Shown here one piece after another: positions 10,631-18,972 of a stretch of 24,929 nucleotides of DNA. Origin of the DNA: Microbotryum silenes-acaulis (lineage: Eukaryota > Basidiomycota > Microbotryomycetes > Microbotryales > Microbotryaceae); the NCBI GenBank assembly GCA_003665825.1, contig QPFY01000064.1, positions 1-24,929 on the forward strand, in the 5' to 3' direction. The notes beneath the pieces were generated by a model. It worked only from the letters and a program-made list of their open reading frames with translations, was not told the origin of the DNA and made no database searches. Position numbers and translations under genes: made by a program. How positions within the stretch are numbered: the first letter of the stretch is position 1; each line of letters opens with the position of its first letter.

Positions 10631-11633
10631 ATGTCTGTGAGTACCTGCTCTCTTCTTTCGAGTCACACCTCCATCTGCTTCCCCTTGCCCTCCGCTCTGG
10701 CCCTCTGCTTGTTGTGGCCGCATGTCCCCCTGTCGCCGCATCTCGTCGTCATCTCGTCGTCATCGGTGGCCCCATCTCGACGTGGCACGGCCCCTCCACG
10801 TTCCTCCACAGCCTCGCCACCTTCTCACCTCTTACCCCCGATCCACCGTTTACTGAACCTTGCGCCTCCCATTCTTTCCCTTGTCATCATATAGAACGTG
10901 TATGTATCCTCGACTGCGGTAGTCTTTTTAAGTGGCCCGTAGACGCTGACCTTCCTCGACGTTCCATTAGTTTCTTCGATGTCACCAAGAACGGCGAGCA
11001 GCTCGGCCGAATCGAGTTCAAGCTCTGTACGTCTCCTCATCTTGATTACTGCCTCGAATGCACACGAGAATGTACTGACTGACACTCAGTTGCGTCTTTT
11101 TCCTCTACCTCTCTGCCCGTCCTCAGACGATGATGTCGTCCCCAAGACGGCCAGGAACTTCCGCGAGCTCTCGACCGGCCAGAACGGTTACGGCTACGCC
11201 AACTCGGGCTTCCACCGCGTGATCCCCAACTTCATGCTCCAAGGTGGTGACTTCACCCGCCACAACGGTACCGGCGGCAAGTCCATGTAAGTTTCACATC
11301 GTTTCGCTTGTTCGGTTCTGTACCCCCGCAACAGTTATCTGACGCGCTCGTTCATCTTGTTGCTCCACAGCTACGGCGAGAAGTTCGCTGACGAGAAGTG
11401 AGTGGCGTGTATAGCCCATCAGAAGTAGGCACGCATGACTTACTAATCCCAAAACATCGCCCACAGCTTCAAGATCAAGCACACCAAGCCTGGATTGCTC
11501 TCGTCCGCCAACGCCGGCCCCAACACCAACGGCTCGCAGTTCTTGTACGTCTTGACCTGAACGATTACTCTCCATCTAGAGCACCACTGATCTTTTATGG
11601 GATTCTTGCAGCATCACCACCGTCCCCTGCTCG

Positions 11634-11670
<37 letters not shown>

Positions 11671-11768
11671 TTTCGGGCTTTGACATTGTAAAGAAGATCG
11701 AGGCCGAGGGTACCGACTCGGGCAAGACCAGGTCCAAGATCACCATCGCCGCTTCCGGTACCGTCTAA
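10631..11768 (+). CDS. CPR1: Cyclophilin A-type peptidyl-prolyl cis-trans isomerase
   Basis: Catalyses cis-trans isomerisation of Xaa-Pro bonds and is the cyclosporin A target. Seven exons: 10631-10636, 10895-10899, 10971-11026, 11127-11286, 11371-11397, 11467-11544 and 11612-11768, 162 aa, the usual length for cytosolic cyclophilin A. Active-site residues are present: [13 protein letters not shown] (Arg53, Phe58, Gln61), [11 protein letters not shown] (Trp119, His124) and [12 protein letters not shown]. The start MSNVFFDV matches the family MSxVxFDV start only if exon 2 is the 5-nt microexon AACGT. Intron 1 is long (258 nt); the others are about 67-100 nt. An in-frame ATG at 10589 could give a mitochondrial form. 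There is no frameshift. The core fold is certain; the first two exons are inferred from phase and homology. Confidence 0.95.
10895..10899 (+). other. 5-nt coding microexon of the cyclophilin gene
   Basis: The bases AACGT are preceded by an acceptor (CATATAG, ending 10894) and followed by a donor (GTATGT from 10900). Joined between ATGTCT and TTTCTTCGATGTC they give MSNVFFDV, the expected cyclophilin start, with phases matching on both sides. Confidence 0.7.
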
Positions 11769-12012
11769 GCAGAGCAAGCGTAGGGGTTCGGATCGCAGCA
11801 AGATGGGGGGAAAGGGGTTTGGGCCGAGGTTCCGGGAAGCTCCGGCTCTCCGAGCTTCGTCGGTCTTGCTCCACACCTCATTTGTGATCGGGATCTTCGT
11901 TTGATCTTTCTTTTAGACCCGGATGCTTTAAAAATGAAGACCTGAAACTTGAAAATCAACTTGAAAAAGAGAACAGACTTGTGTGTTTGCTTTTAAGAAA
12001 ATACCAGTGAGA

Positions 12013-12031
12013 TCCCGTTAAATTAACGGGA
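12013..12031. repeat. Perfect 9-bp inverted repeat around one central base
   Basis: TCCCGTTAA, then A, then TTAACGGGA. It lies 245 bp after the cyclophilin stop codon. It could be a dyad protein-binding site or a 3'-end structure; the one-base centre favours a DNA-binding dyad over an RNA hairpin. Confidence 0.7.
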
Positions 12032-12149
12032 ATATGATTCCAAATAGCAGGAGAATCAAACGGTATAGTGACGAAAGACAGCAGAGAGACTATTTTTCAC
12101 TCATCGCGGCCAAGACTTGGCGAAGTTGCGATGGCCCTCCCTGGCCGCA

Positions 12150-12157
12150 TCACGTGA
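12150..12157. promoter_or_regulatory. Palindromic E-box (TCACGTGA)
   Basis: An eight-base palindrome containing CACGTG, the core bound by bHLH factors such as fungal Cbf1-like proteins. It is about 475 bp upstream of the M24 peptidase start. Function is inferred from the motif only. Confidence 0.35.
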
Positions 12158-12436
12158 CAGACGCCAGCCCTCGCCCCGCCCGTCAGGCGGAGCTCTGCTG
12201 TAGAAGCAATGTCATACAAAGCCACGCGCTTGTCGTCCATTAAATACAATATAAGTGTTCGCACAGTTATACGTCAATGAAAAAGTGACGGAAAATATTG
12301 GGAACGCTGTAGCTTTGTTCGACTGGCGCGAAAAATACAAAACTTGCCACAGAGCTTGTACATGACGTCTAATCGGAACATGGACACCATAGGCAGGTGC
12401 GGCAGACACAACAGTGTGCTGGTACATTCACCACAG

Positions 12437-12453
12437 GCGGCCCTCCGGGCCGC
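12437..12453. repeat. GC-rich perfect hairpin (7-bp stem, 3-base loop)
   Basis: GCGGCCC, loop TCC, then GGGCCGC. It stands out as an all-GC block inside an A/T-rich stretch. It is followed about 47 bp later by nine T. Confidence 0.65.
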
Positions 12454-12630
12454 AACCTAGTTAAAAACAGCGATTTTAGGTACATTCCTTAACTCACACT
12501 TTTTTTTTACTAGTTAGAGTAAAGTGTATGACGACAGCATACCCGAACAGCCCAAATCAGCGTCGCGACCCGTGACGCGCACCTCCCTCCCTCCCGCCCT
12601 TCTCCTCCTCCTGAAGAATCCTCGTCAAGG

Positions 12631-14756
12631 ATGGGTTCAGCACCTCCTGAAGCAGACGACTATGATCTCCCTCTCTACTCGGTCCACGAAGATCACAACA
12701 AACCTCTCCTCTTAACCGACGAGGAGGCCCAGACCGGAGAACTTAATCAGGAAGGTCCCAGCACGCCGTCATCGTCATCCTCGTCCTCGCCCTCGTCTTC
12801 GTCTTCAAAGCCCGTCCGACCTCGATACTCGATCTCCCTCGTCATCGGTCCCGAGCCCTCCACCCGTCCCAGTCATTTCACCCTTAGTATTCACGGTGGC
12901 GCTTTGATCTTGTTCCTCTTAGCTTCCATGTTCGTCACTCGGGTCGTCCAGACTTGGTCGTGCATCTCACCCAAGTCCGCATCATCAGTCGGACAAAGCG
13001 GCAAGAGTTTTACGTTACATCCTTCTACGGCCAAGATCCATCAAGGGATTGATTGGAGTGGGATCTCACCGGAGAAGGTGTGCGAGAAGGAAGAGAGGAA
13101 GGGTATTGATCTGGAAGAGTTTGCGAAGAGGAGGGAAACGCTCGCGGGGTTACTTGGTTCGGGGGAGAAGGACAATTGGGGCGTTTGGGTATCGGAACCT
13201 AGGTTAGTTCGAGGGATGGGTTGGGGTTTTAGGGAGTGTGAGAAACTGATGGTGGTTCGGCTCTAGTCCAAATACGTTGTACTACGTCAATCTCAGCACG
13301 AGCGAGTGAGTGAATTCGCCGAACCCAAAAAAGATCAAGATCTTCACTGATCCCTATAACCCCATCATCTGCAGTTGGTACCTCTCCGAAAGACCTTGGC
13401 TGGTCGTTATAACACCTTCCATCTCGACCTCTTCCCCCAAGGCGCATCTCTCTATCCTCACTCCCTCTTTCGAGCTCTCGCGAACCAAACGCCTCCCCTT
13501 CGCCCTCTCTTCCTCGGACTTGTCCCAAATCTCTTGGGGTCACATGGGAAGAAGCCGGAGAACCCTTACGCCATTCTAAGTCAACACCTCGAGGACCTCT
13601 ACGCCTCTTACCTTTCCTCAATTAAAGAATCGAAAGCAAAGTGGACGATTCATCTCGAGGAGAATACGAGGGCAACTTTTGGCGGATGGGATTGGTAAGG
13701 CGGTGAAGAGGGTCGAAGGAAGGGGACTGGAGGTGAGAGTCGGTTTGGTGGGGAGAGTATCCGAGAGCAAGAGGATGAGAAGACGAAGAAGGAAAGGGAG
13801 CTGTTGAGATGCGTTTCAAAGGTCAGTCCGGAACGAGGGACTTGGGGGGCCTTTGGTTGTGGGAAGAGGTTAGGAGCTCATGGGTTGGGACCATTGCAAA
13901 CGGCAGGTCACGATGCATGCGCTTCGCAAGTACAGACACACCTTCAAATAGGCATGTCGGAGAACAGGGCGAAGCTGTGCGTACTCCTGATCGTGAACTT
14001 TCCTCACTTACCTAATAGGGTTCAGGCTGAACCCCGTATTACACCTCCCCCACGTCACGCAGCTCATCTACAACGCTCTAACCTCGGCCGGCCTGACGGA
14101 CTTGAGCATCATCGTCCTCTTCGGTGCCAACGCGGCATTGCCCCATGCTTCTGCTTCTGCAGACAAGTGGTTGAAGAGGGCGAGTTTGCCCTGTTCGACG
14201 TCGGAGGCACGTTGAAGGGTTATATCGTGAGTGTCGAGATCGTCGTGGCACCGAAAGATCCAGCATCCAGCGCAGAGGACTGACCCCGATCCCCAATCGC
14301 TCCCCGAAGTCCGACTTCACACGAACGATGCTCCCCAATCCTCGGTCCTCACCCAACCATAGTATCGAACCCAACTGGCCTTCCCGCCGTTCCCAAACTA
14401 TCTGGAACCTCGTACACGATGCGCAGTCGACCGCTCTCCAAACGCTCGACAAACATATCAACATCACCGCAGCCAAAGTCGACCTTTCCGCGCGTCGCAT
14501 CATCACTGAAGCAGGCTACGGGGATCATTTCACCCATCGACTGGGACATGGGATCGGACTGCAAGGGCATGAAGGGCCTTATTTGAATTCGGGGAACTCA
14601 GGGACCTGTTGAAAGAGGGGAAGTATTCTCGATCGAGCCGGGGGTTTATTTGGAAAATCAGCTTGGAGTGAGGCTGGAAGATTTGTGATCAAGACCGATG
14701 AAGGGTACGAATTAGTCTGGTCAGGAGGGTTGGCAAAATCGCCGTGGCTACCTTGA
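12631..14756 (+). CDS. Membrane-anchored M24 (Xaa-Pro/creatinase-like) metallopeptidase, frame-disrupted
   Basis: Pita-bread-fold M24 peptidase, probably an aminopeptidase P or prolidase relative. Exon 1 (12631-13202) encodes a Ser-rich cytosolic tail, one membrane segment at about residues 89-109 (ALILFLLASMFV) and the start of the creatinase N domain. Exon 2 is 13267-13305 and exon 3 starts at 13375 (SDWYLSERPWLVVITPS). An intron probably covers 13826-13906. The catalytic half shows LPHASASADKW, FALFDVGGTLKGYI (first metal Asp), HRLGHGIGLQGHE (metal His), FSIEPGVYLE and GVRLEDL (metal Glu). The second Asp, normally in SDV after GY, is not seen. At least eight one-base shifts break the frame at or near 13536, 13561, 13681, 13780, 13946, 14178, 14601-14620 and 14685, nearly all in short homopolymers. 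This is either an error-prone sequence or a young pseudogene. The stop is read at 14754-14756. Confidence 0.75.
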
Positions 14757-14979
14757 GGCTACTCTCGAGGTGATGGGAGTCGTGGACCTTGCTTTGTTTG
14801 TCGATTGATTTTGCGACTGTTGCAGTACTATTTGTACATATTTGACCTACGAAAAGAAGGGGCGAAAAAAAGACGCGAACGGACGGGGATGGGCAGGACT
14901 GTGCGCAGAGCTCTCACTAAATGCTAGGATCACTGAGAAACACTCGAAATATGACACTCGGCTTTTGTTCCTAACGAAG
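14757..14979. other. Short intergenic region after the M24 gene
   Basis: Probably the M24 3' UTR, with T-rich text including TATTTGTACATATTTG at about 14828-14843. No gene or recognisable motif is seen. Confidence 0.35.
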
Positions 14980-16810
14980 AAGGAATGCAACTTTAAAAAG
15001 GGTACGATCAGAGATTAGACAGAGCCCTATAGGTCTTGAGATCTTTCGACATAACGCTCTTGAATCCGCACACACCGAGGCTACGTGCTTCGACGTTCTT
15101 GGATCCTCTACATCATCGTCCTCGACGGTCGGTAGCGATGCCGCAAAGGTCCCTCGACCATCTCCGGACGCCGAACTCCCACCTTGCACTGTATACGAGT
15201 CACGATCTTTCTCTCTGCCTCCCTGATGCCAATGTTACTACTCTGTCACGCCCAGACCGCCTCGCGTCCCCCTTTACCCTTCCATCACCCGAACCAAAAC
15301 CAGCAGATTCCCGACGAACCAGTCCACACCACATCAAAGGCATCACCTTCCTCGAACCCGTCCCCAAGTCATTCCAAATCGAAACAATCATTTCGTTCCC
15401 GATCCACATCTGAGATCTGAGGGTTGCTCGTAGCATGCATCAAGGTCATGTTGCTCGCGCTCGCCCTCCAAGTCCTACCTCTCTTGATGCATATCCTACC
15501 GTGGCGCGTCTTCGCCATAGATGAAAAGGGTCGCATCTGGCCTTGTGCGTTTCGCATCGTCGTACGACGTTGGGTGAAGGTATCGATTGGTCTTGTTGGT
15601 TCTTGCGGTGGCGTAAGATTGGGCCCACGGGTCGTTGAGCGAACTTAGGTGCTGCAGCTGGGCTCGGGAGCCGAGGGGCGGGGGGCGAGGGGGCCGGAAC
15701 GTGCGTGGGTGGGAAGGAGGTAGTGTTCAGGTGGTGGTGGTCACGAAGGCGCGCAGTACAGCGTCGCGGGCGGGTCTCGGACCGGGTTGAAGTTGGTAGG
15801 TCTCTGAATTCGACCTTGCCGACACGGCTCAGTGGACTACTCGGTGTATACGAGGCCACGTCTTGGGGAAGGTTTTGCTGACTGGTTTGCGATTGGTTAA
15901 CTGTGGTTACCTCCTTTTCCTACATACAAGAAAGGGTCACATCTGAAGTGGTGAGAGAACGTCTACAATTGCTGGGTACCGAATTCGAGGTCGGACGAAT
16001 CGGGGTGCGCGAAAGAAGATTCGGTGCGCTCGAAAATTATTCCGATCCTCCTCCGTTCCGTGAGTTGGTTATCGGTATCGAGACTTGTTCCAAAGGTTGT
16101 CGAAGCACCTCTTCCGCCGCTTTCAACTATACGTAAAGAAAGCCCCGAATAATGCCATCGTCAGCTCGAAGAAGTTTCGGTCGTCTTTTTTACTGGGGCA
16201 AACTGCGTACTTTATGTTCCAATACGGTCCAGGGTGTGACGTGAGAAGCGACGAGGACGAGGAGGAACGAACCAAAAGCCTGGAGGAGGGTTCGGCCGTA
16301 CTATAGGGACAACGAGGCAAGACCAAGGGTTTAGTCGGGGTGGTTCAAAGGCGAAGAAGTCGCCCACTGACCTCAGTCTGCAACCTCAAAGATCCCCCTC
16401 GGCCTCGCCCTTTGGCGCTGTCCCCTCGTCCTTGGCCGCTGTCCTCGCCTCCAGCAGCTACACCCCACCGCCGCGAACCTCTTGTTGCGATCCTCTTCCG
16501 TAAGCGTATCACCCAGGGTAACTCGGGCCAGGGTTTCTCACTGGCTGCGGACTGGGATACGAGTACGGAGCCGGAGGAAGGGAGAGGAGGAGTACGGTGT
16601 GGGGGACGCTTGGGAGGTGACGAGTTGCGAGAGCAGGGATTCGATCGGGGGCAGGAGGAGACCATCCTGGGTGTAGTGTGGCTTGACGGGGGGAACGTTG
16701 GAGAAGATTCGCGTGAGGGGGCGGAAGCGGAGACGGAGCTTTGTCGGTCGGTGGGGAAAGGAGAGGAAAGGATCAGGATCAGGATCAGTCGAGCATTGGC
16801 AGTCGATTAG
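14980..16810 (+). CDS. Candidate multi-exon gene, possible membrane protein, unidentified
   Basis: No single open frame spans this region, but protein-like stretches follow each other on the plus strand with small frame changes. In order: RQSPIGLEIFRHNALESAHT and a Ser/Pro-rich stretch (about 15010-15224); RTSPHHIKGITFLEPVPKSF (about 15228-15410, linked if one base is changed at the CCC run near 15221); a hydrophobic segment VMLLALALQVLPLLMHILPW followed by RVFAIDEKGRIWPC (15445-15560); ERVTSEVVRERLQLLGTEFE and FGALENYSDPPPF (about 15925-16062); APNNAIVSSKKFRSSFLLGQ (about 16142-16200); and a Ser/Pro-rich tail after 16310. Splice-like sites occur (GTGAGT at 16061, AAG acceptor before 16140). 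I cannot name a family, and exon boundaries are not assigned. It lies in the same frame-disrupted segment as its neighbours. It could be partly noise. Confidence 0.35.
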
Positions 16811-16831
16811 AGTGGATTAGAGTGGATTAGT
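16768..16831 (+). repeat. Short tandem repeats (GGATCA units, then ATTAGAGTGG units)
   Basis: Three consecutive GGATCA-type hexamers near 16769-16787 are followed by ATTAGAGTGG repeated at about 16807-16831 (two full copies and a partial third). These are simple, probably length-variable repeats at the 3' side of the unidentified candidate gene. Confidence 0.6.
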
Positions 16832-17040
16832 GGCGCGTGATTAAGTCGAAATGGCCCGCGCGGCAAACCGACTCGGTTGTACTCGTACCCGTTACATAGC
16901 CTGGCGATCCCGGTAGACCCTACCTTGTTTCCAGCTCATCTCTCAACTGGTCTGGTCTTGGGAACTCTTGCAGAGTGACCCACCCGCCTCGCTCTCTCTC
17001 TCCCGCTCGCTCAGCGCCCGACGCCCGACACGTTCGACGA

Positions 17041-18702
17041 TGAAGTCCCCCCTCTTGCTCCTCCTCCTGGCCACCACCGCCTCCCTTACCCTAGCCCACG
17101 GCGATGACAACGAACACCGCGACCGTGATCGAGGGGGACGCGACCTATACCGAATTGCACATGGCTCAAGAGGTACGTGCGCTCGCGTGCCCCCCCACGG
17201 ACCGCGGAGGAGCCAAGAGGTGTTGAGCCATGCTTCGGAACTATAACCACAGCATCATATGGATTCGTTCGATCTCCAATCCTTTTTCCATTTGCACGAT
17301 TTGAACCGGTCAGTTGTCTTGTCCTGAGCGCCGTGGCGTCGTGCACCGCCGCCCGCACACCCCTAATTACGCGTGGGGCGCGCCCCAACGAGTACAAGCC
17401 ACGCGGCTCGACGGTTGAACTCGCTCACTCGCTGAACGACTGGCGCACCAACCTCCCGTCTGCTCCCCACAGCGACGGCATCCTCGACGTCAACGAACTC
17501 GAATCCATCTACGGCGTACACCACGAAAAAGCCAAAAAGGCTCTTCCTCCATCGAGGTCCACACCGCCAAAGCGAAAGAGATCGTGCAAGAGGTCTTGAA
17601 CAAGTTGGATACCGATCGGGATGGTTATCTGACCATGAGGGAGTTCGTCGCCGGTGGCGTAGGCGGTTTACCGAATTTCAAAGGCGTCGAACATTTGGGC
17701 ATCATTATGGTCAGTGAAGCGACGGGTGGGTAACATAGGGGCGAGTCGGGCGATTGCTGATGAGAGTTGGTTTTGATTCGGTCGCGCAGATGCCGAGGAA
17801 GAATACTTTTTACAGTCAGGCTTTTCGAGATGCGCTTTATTGAGAAAGAGACGAGAACGCTGAGAGAGACGTGAAGTGAACGCTGATCTTTCCTTTGTCC
17901 TTGTGCTCTCCCCGCAGCCACGAGGAAAAGTACCACAGCACGCCCGAGACACAAGGCGAGGAGACTTATATTCACCCAGAGGGTACGTTTTCTTCTCGAA
18001 GCACGAAGCCAAATTTAGGAAACCCAACTCTTGCTCGGACCCCGACTCTTATTCGGACCCCAACCCTTCTTCAAATCTCAACCCTTGCTCACCCCAACAG
18101 ACATCGAAACATTTTATGGCGCACGACCAAATCGAAAAAGAAGAGAACGAACGCGTGCTCGAATTCCAAGGCCTCTCCTCCGACAACAAGGACTCGATCC
18201 ATTCGCCCGACCACCAGCAAGTCAAGATGGACATCTTGATGGACAATTCCGGAAAAGGACATCGAAGCGGAACATCAGAGGTGTTGGCTAAACAGGGTGC
18301 ACAAGGAGGGTCCGCACCGGCGGGCCAGATTCTATCGTTGCTCCTAGGAGAAAAAGATACCTACCTCTGGTGAGATCCCTACCCTGTCAGGCGTCGACGG
18401 GGACTGCAGGATCTGGAAAGGGGAGAAGTCGATCCCTGTTGAAGACTCGGCAACGAACAACCACGCCGCCGATGCCAACGACGCTTCACCGGAAGAAAAG
18501 ACACGCCGCGAACGAGCCGAATTCGCTCGTGCCCAAGCGCAAAAGTTCGGAAGAGATGCCAAAGAGGCAGGGAGGAGAGGGAATGGGGCACCGCGGAGGT
18601 GAAGGGGGCCAGTTCGGGAGGCCTAAAGACGGGGCCGATCGTTTGAGGAAGAACGTGCCGTACAAGTTCAAGATGAAGAAGTCTTTTTGGGGAGAGTTTT
18701 AG
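17041..18702 (+). CDS. Secreted EF-hand protein, nucleobindin/Ssp120-like, frame-disrupted
   Basis: Calcium-binding protein of the secretory pathway. The start has a clear signal peptide (MKSPLLLLLLATTASLTLA). Exons: 17041-17172, 17253-17308, 17473-about 17709, about 17791-17813, 17919-17981, then from 18102 on. Motifs: HHMDSFDLQSFFHLHDLN; EF-hand 1 DLNRDGILDVNE; EF-hand 2 DTDRDGYLTMRE; GGLPNFKG; FLHHEEKYHSTPETQ; YIHPEDIETF; a charged helix HDQIEKEENERVLEFQGL; EFARAQAQKFGRDAKEAG; and a basic end NVPYKFKMKKSFWGEF. This order matches the fungal relatives of nucleobindin (yeast Ssp120, a Golgi protein). One-base frame changes occur at the G run 17133-17137, A run 17534-17538, GGG 17697-17699, TTTT 18112-18115 and at least two more after 18260. 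Family assignment is firm; the exact C-terminal half is not. Confidence 0.8.
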
Positions 18703-18972
18703 GTTAAGAGGGGGGTGGGGGGGGGGGGGGACCAAGAGGGAGGTGTTGATCTTTTTGCCTATTATATTTGCTTTTATCTCGCGAGTCATTCCTCGTTCGC
18801 TGCAAGCCATGCGCAGGGTCTTCGTGGTCTGTGCTGCGGCCTTGGCGTGACAGGCGCGTGCCGTCGGTGGTCGTCATCGGACTCGGCGGCGTGTGCTCTC
18901 TTTCTCCGTCTCTCCGTCTCTCTGTGCTCATCACGGGTCGCCCCCCCTTCGCCGTGCCCACCGCCCCCCACC
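18703..18972. promoter_or_regulatory. Intergenic region upstream of DOP1
   Basis: 270 bp between the EF-hand gene stop and the DOP1 start. It begins with a long G run, and the right part (about 18890-18970) is CT-rich, as expected for a fungal promoter or 5' UTR. No TATA box or other motif is clear. Confidence 0.4.
18717..18730 (+). repeat. 14-base G homopolymer
   Basis: Fourteen consecutive G, preceded by a shorter G run and one T, just after the EF-hand stop codon. Its true length is uncertain, because long G runs are often miscounted and can stall polymerases. Confidence 0.8.

Larger units (their letters stand above)
11769..12630. other. Intergenic: cyclophilin 3' end, lower-GC block, M24 gene promoter
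   Basis: 862 bp without a supported gene. Composition shifts to A/T-rich from about 11900 to 12540, unlike the flanks. It contains a perfect inverted repeat (12013-12031), a palindromic TCACGTGA E-box (12150-12157), a GC-rich hairpin (12437-12453), GGTACATTC twice (12421-12429, 12479-12487) and a run of nine T (12500-12508). The left part should be the cyclophilin 3' UTR and the right end the promoter of the M24 gene. I see no transposon ends or RNA gene boxes. Confidence 0.5.

Noticed and set aside
10637..10894. Open frame continuing from the cyclophilin first exon through the intron
   Set aside because: It is low-complexity translated pyrimidine-rich intron sequence, and reading through it loses the conserved cyclophilin start.
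12240..12510. Pol III-type small RNA gene ending at the T run
   Set aside because: No convincing A and B boxes, and no match to U6, 5S or other known small RNAs that I can recognise.
13375..13698. Long frame in M24 exon 3 reading VPLRKTLAGRYNTFHLDLFP
   Set aside because: It is longer than the other frame, but splicing phase and the family sequence (SDWYLSERPWLVV) support the other frame at its start. Only its second half (NPYAILSQHLEDLY onward) is real, reached after indels.
15446..15859. Minus-strand Cys/Arg-rich frame (RRCETHKARCD) that might suggest a Zn2Cys6 domain
   Set aside because: Cysteine spacing does not fit the six-cysteine pattern, and the plus strand shows a better hydrophobic coding-like segment.
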